This document shows, piece by piece, positions 26,685 to 36,600 of a stretch of DNA of 64,000 nucleotides. The position numbers were made by a program, and so were the translations under genes. How positions within the stretch are numbered: position 1 is the stretch's first letter; each line of letters starts with the position of its first letter. The stretch lies in assembly GCF_947496775.1 (NCBI RefSeq), contig NZ_CANMDU010000002.1, positions 1-64,000 on the forward strand. Direction: 5' to 3'. The notes under the pieces are model-generated. The model had not been told where the DNA came from and searched no databases. It saw nothing but the letters and a program-made list of their open reading frames with translations. Source of the stretch: an uncultured Maribacter sp. GTDB taxonomy: Bacteria > Bacteroidota > Bacteroidia > Flavobacteriales > Flavobacteriaceae.

Positions 26685-27395
26685 TTAGTCTACTATAAAA
26701 CTATTTATTTGCGATGTTGTTTTATTTCCAGATTTATCGGTAGTTGTAATACGCCAATAATAGGTTCCTGAGTTTAAGGTGCCGCTAGCGATTTCTGATT
26801 CGGTAGTGGTATTCAAAAGTGTTGTTGGAGGATTTTCAGTCCCTAAAAGAATATCATATAATTCTATATCTTCAAATCCGTCAACATCCATTCCTTGCCA
26901 TTCTAAATTTGTGCTTTTACCAATAATAGTATTTTCATCTTCTGGGTGTACTAATGTAGCAGGGAAAGGGGCATAGTTTTTTATTCCTTGAGAAGCATTA
27001 TATAAGCGCCACTCCTCGCTAATAGCATTATCATTGGTTTTATTAGATTTAGAGATTACTTTCCAAGTATACGGATTATTCTGCTTTAGAGTTATTTTAA
27101 TTTTTGTATTACTAGTGGCAATAGTTGCTTCATTATTTGTACTTAAATCTTTTAGGATAACCTCATAAGAATCTGTGTTTTCTGAGGAATTCCATTCAAA
27201 CTCTACGTCGCTCTCAGTATCCGATATAAATTCTCCAGTAGTGCAAATTTCATCCTTAAAAGGAAATATTAAAACAGAAGATTCTGGTGGTTTAATAGCT
27301 GATTCAGCTTCATTAGTTTCATTTTTGCTGCCTCCGCAACTCATTATTATTAGTATACTGAACAATCCTATGCCAATAACTGCTATTTTTTTCAT
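26685..27395 (-). CDS. lipoprotein with two FN3-like domains
   Basis: This 236-residue lipoprotein has a lipobox (LIIMSCGG). Two fibronectin III-like modules follow: about 60-130 (FEWNSSENTDSYEVILKD, YTWKVISKS) and about 155-236 (LEWQGMDVDGFEDIELYDIL, YYWRITTTDKSGN). The spacing W...Y.V.L...Y.W.V is typical of surface domains in Bacteroidota. Its start lies four bases after the stop of the beta-helix gene, so both are one transcript. It may anchor or assist that enzyme; this is inference. Confidence 0.75.
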   Translation of the reverse strand: MKKIAVIGIGLFSILIIMSCGGSKNETNEAESAIKPPESSVLIFPFKDEICTTGEFISDTESDVEFEWNSSENTDSYEVILKDLSTNNEATIATSNTKIKITLKQNNPYTWKVISKSNKTNDNAISEEWRLYNASQGIKNYAPFPATLVHPEDENTIIGKSTNLEWQGMDVDGFEDIELYDILLGTENPPTTLLNTTTESEIASGTLNSGTYYWRITTTDKSGNKTTSQINSFIVD

Positions 27396-27399
27396 CTTC

Positions 27400-30027
27400 T
27401 TATTTTTTAATCAGGTTCACTATTTTACTCTCCCCATTGTAGTTGTATTTTACTAAATACATACCAGCCGAAAGGTTAGATATGTTTAAGGAAATTGGCG
27501 CGGAACTATTTTTTGCAAAACTTTTATTTAGCATTAATTTTCCCGAAAGATTGTATATGGAAACATTTATTTTTTCGGATTCAATATTAGTTTCAATATT
27601 CAATAAATCTTCTATAGGATTGGGATAGATAGTGAAATTATTTTCTCTTATAAAAATCTTTTGTTCGTGAATTCCTTGGCAGTCTTTATCGGTTTTTATA
27701 ACTAAATTATTCTCGCCATTCTTAAGATTTAGAGTTATATTTTTTTCGTCAGTTACGGTAATTACATCGTTTAAATTAATTCTAAAAAGTTCTCCGCCTT
27801 GAAGTTCTAGGTTAACCTGTTTGTTGTTGGGAGATACTTTTGCATTGAATTCGAAAGCGTCTGGTTCATCAACTACCAGATTAAAACACTGTCTAAAATC
27901 TGGATTAGAATCCACTGTTAGGCAGACTTCATAATTTCCTGCTTTTAAATTTTCAAAGGAAGTAGAGTTGGTAAAATTTTGCGATAGTGGTGTATCTCCA
28001 GTAATGGTAGCTACATAGTTTAAATTTTTTGTAGCCGTTATTAGAATACTACCATCATTATTTTTACTACATGTTTCTCCTGTAATTAGGACTTTAAAAT
28101 TATCATTTGCAATTATATTTCTAACGCACCCTTCACCAGGCAGACCGTAACATTTGTTTGTGGGGCCTTGGTTTATATTCCAATCGACACCGGGTTTCCA
28201 TGCAGGTTCTCCAAATTCGTATGCGCCAGCATCTGGATTGGCCCCAATAAAATTATCGGTGTAACCCGGAATTTCTTTTCCAAAATCTATGGCTTCTGAA
28301 TTTTCTTTTAATGTAAAATCGTTGTTTTCGAAATCGCTAAATAGTAGATTACTAACTAAATTGTTTTGTTTGTCGGATTGTGGTTCCCAAGTTGCTTCTG
28401 TTTCTTGGTTTCCTTGACTATTAACCGCAAATTTATCGGTAACATTATTCCATACTTTTACGTTAGTAAACTCAGTACCTTCTTTATGCCAAGCACCCAT
28501 TGTTCCTCCTTCTGCCTTAACTAGGGTGTTATTGAAAATATCTAAATTCTTTCCGTTCCAATTTATTTGTATAGCCGTCCATTCTACATTCCATACTACA
28601 TTTCTCGAAACACGAACATCACCAGCACTATTGTCTAAATAAATTCCGGCTGCCTTTTTTAAATTACCTCGACTTTGCGCGTCATGAAACCAATTATGGT
28701 GTATATCCATGTTTAAATTCTCCCCGATAGTGTATAACAAAGCGCAATCATCAGCAATTAAGTTACTATGAGAGAAATCATTCCATGCTACTTCAGAGCC
28801 TTGGGATATTATTTGTAAAGCATCTCTACCACCTCTTGTCACAGTATTATTTAAAACTTTGGCATTGTCTCTACCTCTTACCATTAAGGGAGCATCATAG
28901 GAACCTAAAAAATCAAAATTATGTACGTAACAATTTTTTATAGTTGTACCTAATCCAGAATCCCAAATACCTGTTCCATCACCAAAACCAACTTCACATT
29001 GTTCAATTGAAGTATCTACAGAATTCCAAGCTACATTAATAGCATTTACACCAGAATTAAAATTTGGATTTATACCTCTTGTCATACTCCCATAAAAACT
29101 GGAGATACCATTTAAATTATTACCAGTTCCCGAAATTTCTATAGTACCTCCAAATACAGCTAAGTTTTTAATATAAATATAATTTTTATTGGATAAATCT
29201 ATTGTTCTTTCCCTTCTTGCCATTTTTACTTCATTATTATGGGGGGCAACTCCATTGGGAAGTTGAATAAATAATTCTTTAGTAGCAGTATCAAAGTACC
29301 ATTCGTTTTGATAATCTAATGCCTCTTTTATCCCTTCTAAATAATAATCTCCTAAATCTCCGGGAGGATGAGCAGATATAATCCAAGATTGATTTTTTAC
29401 GGCATCAAAGTTTATTCTTCCATTTGCGCTACTTTTAATCCATGCTCTCCAAGTTGTCCAACCAGAACCTGGTCTATCCCCATAAAATACAAGAGAGCCA
29501 TCTTTTGCCCAGTCCCAGTTTGGAATGTCACTATCAGTTAAATATGCATTTGTAGAAACTTCGTCTTGGCTTCCACCGTCATTTCGTAAAGAGTTTAATG
29601 TAAACCTGTCTCCATCGGTATTATTTGGCCAACGTGCCAAGTCTAAAGCTTCTGTTCCGTTCATTACAAAGTTTCTTTGTTTTAAATCCCAGTCCACGGT
29701 TGTTTTATATATTCCGCCACCTTCTTCTATCCAATCGTTTAAAATTTGCATTGCTGTGATAATGACTTTTTCATTTTGATAGGCCTGAAAAGTAATAGGG
29801 TTTCCATTTTCTCCGGAGTTTGCGGGCAATAAGGTCTCTTCATAGGTACCTTCTCTTATAAATACATTATCACCTGCAACCGCTTCACTTGCCGCTTTTG
29901 ATATTGTTAAGTAAGGAGATTCTATGGTGCCAGAATTGGAATCATTGCCATCTTTTGACACATAAATATCTTTTGAATAAGCCGAAAAGCATAAGAATAA
30001 GGCAGTTAATTTTATAAATGTATTCAT
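27400..30027 (-). CDS. T9SS-exported right-handed beta-helix protein (possible polysaccharide lyase)
   Basis: This 875-residue secreted protein starts with a signal peptide (MNTFIKLTALFLCFSAYS). Residues about 20-600 match the chondroitinase-B-like/PL6-type parallel beta-helix layout: DIYVSKDGNDSNSGTIESP (DUF1565-type start), YEETLLPANSGENGNPITF, then many NxxNN-type coils (IKNCYVHNFDF, VLNNTVTRGG, VSRNVVWNV, IFNNTLVKA). The C-terminus (about 800-875) is a type A secretion-sorting domain, FTIYPNPIEDLLNI to YLVKYNYNGESKIVNLIKK. The substrate is probably a polyuronic or sulfated glycan, but no catalytic residues can be assigned by eye. Confidence 0.82.
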   Translation of the reverse strand: MNTFIKLTALFLCFSAYSKDIYVSKDGNDSNSGTIESPYLTISKAASEAVAGDNVFIREGTYEETLLPANSGENGNPITFQAYQNEKVIITAMQILNDWIEEGGGIYKTTVDWDLKQRNFVMNGTEALDLARWPNNTDGDRFTLNSLRNDGGSQDEVSTNAYLTDSDIPNWDWAKDGSLVFYGDRPGSGWTTWRAWIKSSANGRINFDAVKNQSWIISAHPPGDLGDYYLEGIKEALDYQNEWYFDTATKELFIQLPNGVAPHNNEVKMARRERTIDLSNKNYIYIKNLAVFGGTIEISGTGNNLNGISSFYGSMTRGINPNFNSGVNAINVAWNSVDTSIEQCEVGFGDGTGIWDSGLGTTIKNCYVHNFDFLGSYDAPLMVRGRDNAKVLNNTVTRGGRDALQIISQGSEVAWNDFSHSNLIADDCALLYTIGENLNMDIHHNWFHDAQSRGNLKKAAGIYLDNSAGDVRVSRNVVWNVEWTAIQINWNGKNLDIFNNTLVKAEGGTMGAWHKEGTEFTNVKVWNNVTDKFAVNSQGNQETEATWEPQSDKQNNLVSNLLFSDFENNDFTLKENSEAIDFGKEIPGYTDNFIGANPDAGAYEFGEPAWKPGVDWNINQGPTNKCYGLPGEGCVRNIIANDNFKVLITGETCSKNNDGSILITATKNLNYVATITGDTPLSQNFTNSTSFENLKAGNYEVCLTVDSNPDFRQCFNLVVDEPDAFEFNAKVSPNNKQVNLELQGGELFRINLNDVITVTDEKNITLNLKNGENNLVIKTDKDCQGIHEQKIFIRENNFTIYPNPIEDLLNIETNIESEKINVSIYNLSGKLMLNKSFAKNSSAPISLNISNLSAGMYLVKYNYNGESKIVNLIKK

Positions 30028-30251
30028 GTTATAAATTTTATAGCACTAAATTATTTTAATCTTTATTTAAAGAAGGTATCATATTATTTGTTTTAGGCAT
30101 CAAATAGTCTTTTTTGCATTTTTGGATGGTACTATAGATAAATCGCTGTCTGCATCTCTTTTTAATTTTTTAACGATTCTATACTAATGATAGAAATTAA
30201 CACAATATCTAAAGATAAAAATTAGTGGAAAGATAAGAGTGCCTTTAAAAC

Positions 30252-30282
30252 AAAAAAACCGCTCCAATTTGGAGCGGTTTTT
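30252..30282 (-). terminator. Rho-independent terminator of the acyl-CoA dehydrogenase gene
   Basis: On the minus strand a GC-rich stem (aaaccgctcc/ggagcggttt) with a short loop is followed by seven T, 36 bases after the acyl-CoA dehydrogenase stop. Confidence 0.9.
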
Positions 30283-30317
30283 CCTTCTATAAGAAAAACA
30301 GTTGTTTCTTATTTGAA

Positions 30318-32123
30318 TTAGTCAAAGGTATAACCATTATCGGCAGCTACTTTAGTAGCAATTTGTGTGCGTAAAGCTACTACGTTAGGTTGATTTGTAT
30401 ATTTTGTAAAACGTTTAAGTCCCATTAGCATCATACGTTGTTCATCTCCTTCCGCAAAAGAAACAATAGCTTCTTTTCCTTTTTGAACAATTGTATCTAC
30501 AGCGGTGTATAAATATAATTTAGACATTGCTATTTGGGTAGCTTGTGCATCTTCACCAAAACGTTTTGCATTTTTTTCTGTTCTTAATATGGTAGATTCT
30601 GCCATGTAAATTTCAATTAATATATCAGAAGCGGATAGCATTAATTGTTGACGATTTTCTAACTCTGGTCCATATTTTTGTACAGCGGAACCAGCAACCA
30701 TTAAAAAGACCTTTTTCAATCTTTTTACGATATCTTTTTCTTCAGCAAAAAGTTCCGAAAAATCAGGAGTGTCAAAAGAAGGAATTCCCATTAACTCTTC
30801 ACCAACCGCAGTTGCAGGACCTAATAAGTCTACATGACCTTTCATCGCCTTTTTAACTAACATGCCAACAGCAAGCATTCTGTTAATTTCATTTGTACCT
30901 TCATAAATACGCGCTATTCTGGCATCTCTCCAAGCGGATTCCATTGGAGTATCCGCTGAGAATCCCATTCCGCCAAATATCTGAATTCCTTCGTCGGTAC
31001 AATTTTGTACATCTTCAGAAACCGCTACTTTAAGAATAGAACATTCTATAGCATATTCTTCAACACCTTTAAGTTCTGCTTCTTGGTGCGAGTTACCAGC
31101 AGCTTCTCTTAAAGCAATTCTGTCTTCTATATTCTTAGCCGCTCTATAACTAGCAGATTCTCCTGCATAGCAATTAGTAGCCATATTTGCTATTTTAGCT
31201 TTTATAGCACCAAAGTTTATAATTGGTGTTTTAAATTGCATACGCTCGTTAGCGTATTTGGTAGCTTCACTAATTACTCTTCGTTGTGCATCTAAACAAG
31301 CAGCAGCTAATTTAATACGCCCAACATTAAGAGCATTCATTGCTATTTTAAATCCGTTTCCTCTGGCAGAAAGCATATTTTCTACAGGAACTTTAGTATC
31401 ACTAAAAAATACCTGACGAGTAGAGGAGGAGTGTATTCCTAATTTCTTCTCTTCGTCTCCTAACGTAATTCCATTACTAGGGTCGTTTTCTACAATAAAG
31501 CCAGTAATATTTTTATCATCTTCTATTCTTGCAAAAACAATAAATACGCTACAAAAACCTGCATTAGATATCCACATTTTTTGACCAGAAATACTATAAT
31601 GTTTGCCGTCTTCAGATAAAACTGCTTTTGTTTTTCCTGAGTTAGCATCAGAACCTGCACCAGGCTCTGTTAAACAATATGCTCCAAACCATTCACCAGA
31701 AGCTAATTTTGGAACATACTTTTGTTTTTGTTCCTCAGTACCATAAAGGGTAATAGGCATAGTACCAATTCCTGTATGTGCTCCAAAAGCAGTACTAAAA
31801 GAACCTGTAGCTCCAGAAATATAATCACAAACTAACATAGTAGAAACAAAACCCATTCCCATTCCGCCATAGGCTTGTGGTACAGCAATACTTAATAGAC
31901 CAAGTTCTCCAGCTTTACGCATAGTTTCTTCGGTATAGGCATAGTCTTTTTTCTCAAAACGCTCCCAATGTGCCCAAAGTTCTCTATCAACAAATTCTTT
32001 GGTACTATCGCGCATCATTTTATGCTCTTCGGTTAAATCCTCAAGCGTAAAAATATCATCGCAATGTGTTTCTTTAACAAGGAACTGTCCTCCTCTTAGT
32101 ATGTCTTTTTCTTCTGTTGCCAT
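30318..32123 (-). CDS. acyl-CoA dehydrogenase
   Basis: This 601-residue FAD enzyme does the first step of fatty-acid beta-oxidation. The N-terminal three domains are clear: CLTEPGAGSDANSGKTKA and QKMWISNAGFCSVF for flavin contact, and WRDARIARIYEGTNEINRM with the catalytic Glu in YEGT. A C-terminal extension of about 130 residues after MLVKKAMKGH is typical of long-chain acyl-CoA dehydrogenases of Bacteroidota. It is downstream of the thiolase and hydratase/dehydrogenase genes, with a 288-base gap that contains a gene remnant. Confidence 0.94.
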   Translation of the reverse strand: MATEEKDILRGGQFLVKETHCDDIFTLEDLTEEHKMMRDSTKEFVDRELWAHWERFEKKDYAYTEETMRKAGELGLLSIAVPQAYGGMGMGFVSTMLVCDYISGATGSFSTAFGAHTGIGTMPITLYGTEEQKQKYVPKLASGEWFGAYCLTEPGAGSDANSGKTKAVLSEDGKHYSISGQKMWISNAGFCSVFIVFARIEDDKNITGFIVENDPSNGITLGDEEKKLGIHSSSTRQVFFSDTKVPVENMLSARGNGFKIAMNALNVGRIKLAAACLDAQRRVISEATKYANERMQFKTPIINFGAIKAKIANMATNCYAGESASYRAAKNIEDRIALREAAGNSHQEAELKGVEEYAIECSILKVAVSEDVQNCTDEGIQIFGGMGFSADTPMESAWRDARIARIYEGTNEINRMLAVGMLVKKAMKGHVDLLGPATAVGEELMGIPSFDTPDFSELFAEEKDIVKRLKKVFLMVAGSAVQKYGPELENRQQLMLSASDILIEIYMAESTILRTEKNAKRFGEDAQATQIAMSKLYLYTAVDTIVQKGKEAIVSFAEGDEQRMMLMGLKRFTKYTNQPNVVALRTQIATKVAADNGYTFD

Positions 32124-32175
32124 TTTTATTTAGATTTTTAGATTAAAGAGTCAAGAATTAAGATTTTATTGTGAT

Positions 32176-32409
32176 CTAGATTTGAAACTCAATATCATTT
32201 TTTTGTTTTCCTTTTATTCTTTGTTCTAATGCAATGAACTTTTCTTTAGGTAGATGCTTTTTATTTTAAGTAACTTTTAATTGTACTTCCCTTTCAAAGG
32301 CAAAGCCTAAACTATGTTCTAAATAATTAGTAAAATGTTTATCAGAACTTTTGCTAGTACCGTCAGAAACATTAGAAGGTAAAGAAACTGATTGTCTACT
32401 AAATTTTCG
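32176..32409 (-). pseudogene. remnant of a four-helix-bundle (S23/IVS-type) gene
   Basis: Between the thiolase and acyl-CoA dehydrogenase genes the minus strand encodes, in one frame, [15 protein letters not shown]...HFTNYLEHSLGFAFEREVQLKVT, a stop (TAA at 32268-32266), then NKKHLPKEKFIALEQRI and a final TAG. This matches the middle and C-terminal helices of four-helix-bundle proteins (23S rRNA intervening-sequence type: RRASVSIPSNIAEG..., LxxALGSLxELExQL). The N-terminal helix is missing; the fragment begins immediately after the thiolase stop. It is therefore truncated and interrupted by a stop, a dead gene. The identification rests on recalled family patterns. Confidence 0.7.
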
Positions 32410-32411
32410 TC

Positions 32412-33602
32412 CTATTTTAAAAACTCAAAAATTCCTGCAGCGCCTTGTCCTGTTCCAACGCACATGGTAACCATCCCATATTTTCCTTGCATGTTACGTT
32501 TACGCATTTCATCAAACAACTGCACTGATAGTTTAGCACCTGTACAACCAAGCGGATGCCCTAAGGCAATTGCGCCACCATTAACATTTACAATATCTTG
32601 GTTAAGGTTTAACTCTCGCATTACAGCTAGGGATTGTGAAGCAAAGGCTTCGTTAAGCTCAATTAGCTCAATATCTTCTTGTTTTAAACCTGCTTGTTTT
32701 AGTGCTTTTGGAATAGCTTTTACAGGACCAATTCCCATAATGCGCGGCTCTACACCAGCAGCTGCATAGTTTACTAAACGAGCAATAGGCTCTAGGTTTA
32801 GTTCTTTCACCATATCTTCACTCATTACCATTACAAAGGCAGCACCATCACTCATTTGTGAAGAGTTACCTGCGGTAACACTACCACCAGCAGCAAAAAC
32901 AGCTCTTAGCTTTCCTAAAACTTCTTTAGAAGTTCCTTTTCTAGGGCCTTCATCTTTTGTTACAGTGTATTTTTTGGACGCTTTTTTTCCGTTTGCATCA
33001 ATATAAATTTGTTCTACATCAATAGGAACAATTTGGTCTTGGAAACGGTCTTCGGCTTGCGCTTTTAGCGCTTTCATGTGCGAATTGTAGGCAAATTCAT
33101 CTTGGTCTTCACGAGAAACATTAAATTGATTTGCTACAGCCTCAGCAGTGTTTCCCATTCCCCAATAATAATCTTCATGACCAGCTTTTACTAAATCGTA
33201 ATTTAGTTCTGGTTTATTACCTGTCATAGGAACAGAACTCATGCTTTCTGCACCACCAGCAATAATACAATCTGCCATGCCAGCTTGGATTTTTGCCGTC
33301 GCAATACCAATGGTTTCTATTCCTGAAGAACAAAAACGATTCACTGTTACTCCTGGAACATCTACAATATCTAAACCCATTAAAGAAATAAGTCTTGCCA
33401 TGTTTAGCCCCTGAGAACCTTCTGGCATTGCATTTCCAACAATAACATCATCAATACGTTTTTTATCAAAACCTGGCAACTCCTTCATCATGTACTCAAT
33501 GGTTTCTGCTGCTAGCTCATCTGTTCTTTTAAAACGGAACACACCTTTAGGAGCTTTACCTACTGCGGTTCTATATGCTTTAACTATATATGCTTGTTTC
33601 AT
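32412..33602 (-). CDS. fadA: acetyl-CoA C-acyltransferase (3-ketoacyl-CoA thiolase)
   Basis: This 396-residue thiolase performs the last beta-oxidation step. The acyl-carrying Cys91 is in [13 protein letters not shown]; the C-terminal motifs [17 protein letters not shown] (catalytic His) and [13 protein letters not shown] (second catalytic Cys) are intact. It follows the fused hydratase/dehydrogenase gene after 98 bases of repeat-like sequence. Degradative use is inferred from the neighbours. Confidence 0.94.
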   Translation of the reverse strand: MKQAYIVKAYRTAVGKAPKGVFRFKRTDELAAETIEYMMKELPGFDKKRIDDVIVGNAMPEGSQGLNMARLISLMGLDIVDVPGVTVNRFCSSGIETIGIATAKIQAGMADCIIAGGAESMSSVPMTGNKPELNYDLVKAGHEDYYWGMGNTAEAVANQFNVSREDQDEFAYNSHMKALKAQAEDRFQDQIVPIDVEQIYIDANGKKASKKYTVTKDEGPRKGTSKEVLGKLRAVFAAGGSVTAGNSSQMSDGAAFVMVMSEDMVKELNLEPIARLVNYAAAGVEPRIMGIGPVKAIPKALKQAGLKQEDIELIELNEAFASQSLAVMRELNLNQDIVNVNGGAIALGHPLGCTGAKLSVQLFDEMRKRNMQGKYGMVTMCVGTGQGAAGIFEFLK

Positions 33603-33700
33603 TTTTTTTGCTTTTGGCTACTAGCTTTTGGCTATTAGCAATATGTTGTTTTTTAAAATGTGCCAACAGCTAATAGCTAATGGCAAATAGCTTCATAATT
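33603..33700. repeat. short tandem/inverted 'TAGCTATTAGC' repeat
   Basis: The spacer contains repeated units of the form ggctactagc, ggctattagc, agctaatagc, ggcaaatagc. The two halves are inverted relative to each other and can fold into a long imperfect hairpin around the AT-rich middle (atgttgttttttaaaatg). This type of low-complexity repeat is often seen near four-helix-bundle genes in Bacteroidota, and a remnant of such a gene lies on the other side of the thiolase gene. Confidence 0.5.
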
Positions 33701-36106
33701 TTAATTACGTAGAGGTTTTCCTGTCTTTAACATATGTTGTATACGCTCTAAAGTTTTACGTTCGGTACATAGAGATAAGAAAGCTTCTCTTTCTAAGTCT
33801 AATAAATACTGTTCGTTTACTCTAGTAGGTTCCGATAAATCTCCACCAGCCATTACATAAGCTAACTTATTAGCAATTTTCTTGTCGTGTTCACTGATAT
33901 AGTGACTAGCTTCCATGGAGTCTGTTCCTACTAAGAACATCCCAAGAGCTTGTTTTCCTAAAACTTTTATGTCTTTACGCTTTACTGGCCTTGTGTAACC
34001 AGATTCTGCCATTAGTTTAGCATGAGCCTTAGCAGTTGCTATTTGGCGGTCTTTGTTTACTACAACAATATCTTTTCCTTTTTCAAGAATACCTAAATCA
34101 TACGCTTCATAAGCTGAGGTAGATACTTTTGCCATACCAATAGTTAAAAAATACTCTTGAAGAACGTTAAGTTCTACATCTCCTTTACTAAATAAATCAG
34201 AAGCTCTAACTGCAAATTCTTTAGAACCACCACCACCAGGAATAACGCCAACACCAAATTCTACTAGTCCAATGTACGTTTCTGCTGCGGCAACAACTTT
34301 GTCTGCATGAAGTGAAAGTTCGCAACCACCACCAAGTGTCATACCATGAGGAGCAGATATAGTTGGGATAGAGGAGTAGCGCATACGCATCATAGTATCT
34401 TGAAACATTTTAATAGCCATATTTAGCTCATCATACTCTTGCTCTACCGCCATCATGAAAATCATTCCAATATTGGCTCCAACAGAGAAATTTGCGGCTT
34501 GGTTACCAACTACTAAACCTTGAAAATCTTTTTCGGCTAAATCTATACCTTTATTAAGTCCGGCTAAAACATCACCACCAATGGTGTTCATTTTAGATTG
34601 GAATTCTACATTTAGAATACCATCTCCTAAATCTTCAATTACAACACCACTATTTTTAAATACTTCTTTAGTTTTTCTAATATTATCTAATAGGATAAAA
34701 GCATCTTGCCCAGGAACTTTTTTCATAGATTTCGATGGAATATCATAGAAAAAAGTAGCGCCATCGGTAACGGAATAAAAATTGGATATTCCTACAGATT
34801 TCATATCTGTTACCCAAGAAGCAACTTCTAAGCCTTCTGTTTTAGCAAATTCTATTCCCTTATCCAAACCAACGGCATCCCAGATTTGGAAAGGACCATG
34901 TTCCCAACCAAAACCAGCTTTCATAGCATCATCAATCTTGTAAAGCTCATCAGTAATTTCTGGAATTCTATGCGATACATAAGCAAATAAGGCTCCAAAA
35001 CTTTTACGGTAAAACTCACCAGCTTTATCTTTTCCTGCAGTAAGAACAGAAAATCTGTCTACTACTTTGTCAATAGTTTTAGTAAGCTCAAGTGTAGCGA
35101 ATTTTGCTCTTTTTTTAGCACGATAATCCATCGTATCTAAGTCTAAAGTCAAAATTTCACTTTTCCCATTATCTCCTTTTACTTTTTTGTAAAAGCCTTG
35201 ACCAGATTTGCTCCCTAACCATTTGTTTTCCATCATAGTATCGATGAAATCTGGAAGTTTAAATAAATCTAAGCGTTCATCTTCTTTACAATTTTCGTGT
35301 ATACCATTAGCAACGTGAACAAGTGTATCTAAACCAACAACATCTACAGTTCTAAAAGTGGCAGATTTTGGTCTTCCTATTACAGGACCAGTTAATTTAT
35401 CTACCTCTTCTACAGTCATTCCCATATCTTTAACAGAGTGGAATAAACTTTGGATACTAAAAATACCAATACGGTTACCAATGAATGCTGGAGTGTCTTT
35501 TGCTATTACAGATGTTTTTCCTAAAAACTGTTCGCCATAACTATTTAAGAATTCTAATACCTCTGGGGAAGTTTTAGGTCCTGGAATTATTTCAAATAAT
35601 TTTAAGTAACGAGCAGGATTAAAAAAGTGAGTTCCGCAGAAATGTTTTTGAAAATCATCACTACGCCCTTCACTCATAAACTTAATTGGAATACCTGAAG
35701 TATTTGAAGATATTAAGGTTCCGGGGGTTCTATGCTTTTCGATATTCTCGAAAACCATTTTTTTAATATCTAAGCGTTCAACAACAACTTCTATAATCCA
35801 ATCTACCTTAGCAATTTTAGCAATATCATCTTCTAAGTTACCAGTAGTAATTCTACTAGCAAATTTCTGATTATATATAGGTGAAGGTTTCGATTTTAAT
35901 GATGCAGTAAGCGAGTTATTTACCAAACGGTTTCTTACTACTTTGTCTTCTAAAGTAAGCCCTTTTGCTTTTTCTTTATCATTTAGTTCTCTAGGAACAA
36001 TATCTAATAACAAAACTTCTACTCCAATATTGGCAAAATGGCATGCTATTCCGCTTCCCATTATACCAGAACCAATGACGGCAACTTTATTAATATGCTT
36101 GTTCAT
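33701..36106 (-). CDS. fused 3-hydroxyacyl-CoA dehydrogenase/enoyl-CoA hydratase
   Basis: This 801-residue enzyme carries out beta-oxidation steps two and three. The NAD-binding Rossmann motif is at the N-terminus (VAVIGSGIMGSGIACHFA), followed by the dehydrogenase signature GTHFFNPARYLKLFEI and a C-terminal helical domain. Residues about 490-720 are a crotonase domain with the oxyanion segment APHGMTLGGGCELSLHAD. The order (dehydrogenase first) is opposite to E. coli FadB and is the usual Bacteroidota form. It lies 10 bases downstream of the MarR regulator. Confidence 0.94.
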   Translation of the reverse strand: MNKHINKVAVIGSGIMGSGIACHFANIGVEVLLLDIVPRELNDKEKAKGLTLEDKVVRNRLVNNSLTASLKSKPSPIYNQKFASRITTGNLEDDIAKIAKVDWIIEVVVERLDIKKMVFENIEKHRTPGTLISSNTSGIPIKFMSEGRSDDFQKHFCGTHFFNPARYLKLFEIIPGPKTSPEVLEFLNSYGEQFLGKTSVIAKDTPAFIGNRIGIFSIQSLFHSVKDMGMTVEEVDKLTGPVIGRPKSATFRTVDVVGLDTLVHVANGIHENCKEDERLDLFKLPDFIDTMMENKWLGSKSGQGFYKKVKGDNGKSEILTLDLDTMDYRAKKRAKFATLELTKTIDKVVDRFSVLTAGKDKAGEFYRKSFGALFAYVSHRIPEITDELYKIDDAMKAGFGWEHGPFQIWDAVGLDKGIEFAKTEGLEVASWVTDMKSVGISNFYSVTDGATFFYDIPSKSMKKVPGQDAFILLDNIRKTKEVFKNSGVVIEDLGDGILNVEFQSKMNTIGGDVLAGLNKGIDLAEKDFQGLVVGNQAANFSVGANIGMIFMMAVEQEYDELNMAIKMFQDTMMRMRYSSIPTISAPHGMTLGGGCELSLHADKVVAAAETYIGLVEFGVGVIPGGGGSKEFAVRASDLFSKGDVELNVLQEYFLTIGMAKVSTSAYEAYDLGILEKGKDIVVVNKDRQIATAKAHAKLMAESGYTRPVKRKDIKVLGKQALGMFLVGTDSMEASHYISEHDKKIANKLAYVMAGGDLSEPTRVNEQYLLDLEREAFLSLCTERKTLERIQHMLKTGKPLRN

Positions 36107-36116
36107 TAAATTACTA

Positions 36117-36572
36117 TTATTTATTAATGTTATTATCTTTTGTGTAGACTTTTTTGTCTGCTATAAGCTTGTTAATAGTTTCGGTTACTTCAAAAAAGTT
36201 TTTTAATTGTTCTTCGGTAACATTATTTTTAACGGCTTCATTGAAACGTAAAACCACACTTTTAGAATCTTCTCTTTTTTCCAGACCAAAATCAGTTAAA
36301 TGTATTAAAACACCTCTTCCGTCGTTTGGATTAGGTTTACGTTTAATTAGTCCTTTTTCTTCCATACTTTTTAGTATTCTAGAAAGACTTGTCGCTTCCA
36401 TACCCATTTTAGGGCCTAGAGCAGTAGAGGGAGTTCCTGTTTTTGGATCTATACTTAAAAGAGTAAAACCGACTGCCATAGTAGTGCCAAATTCTTTAGC
36501 CTCTTCATTGTACATTTTGGTCACAGCTTGCCAAGTGGCACGTAGTGCATAATCTATGGTTATTTCCTTCAT
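36117..36572 (-). CDS. MarR-family transcriptional regulator of the beta-oxidation operon
   Basis: This is a winged-helix regulator of about 151 residues. I chose the ATG at 36572 (MKEITIDYALRATWQAV): a further in-frame ATG at 36617 lies inside a perfect palindrome and upstream of a predicted -7 box, so it cannot be used from that promoter. The DNA-binding region shows GPKMGMEATSLSRILKSMEEKGLIKRKPNPNDGRGVL (split by eye into recognition helix and wing; quoted parts are LSRILKSMEEKG and NPNDGRG). It is the first gene of the operon and probably represses it until an acyl-CoA or fatty acid binds; the ligand is inference. Confidence 0.85.
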   Translation of the reverse strand: MKEITIDYALRATWQAVTKMYNEEAKEFGTTMAVGFTLLSIDPKTGTPSTALGPKMGMEATSLSRILKSMEEKGLIKRKPNPNDGRGVLIHLTDFGLEKREDSKSVVLRFNEAVKNNVTEEQLKNFFEVTETINKLIADKKVYTKDNNINK

Positions 36573-36590
36573 ATAAATTGTATAGGAAAC

Positions 36591-36598
36591 CAAATATA
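36591..36598 (-). promoter_or_regulatory. predicted -7 box of the MarR/beta-oxidation operon
   Basis: TATATTTG on the minus strand fits TAnnTTTG, with the expected start about 12 bases before the ATG at 36572. The palindrome at 36601-36632 covers the spacer and -33 region. Confidence 0.6.
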
Positions 36599-36600
36599 AA

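Noticed and set aside
33603-33700. CRISPR array
   Set aside because: The repeat units are about 10 bases, imperfect and without unique spacers; no cas genes in the window.
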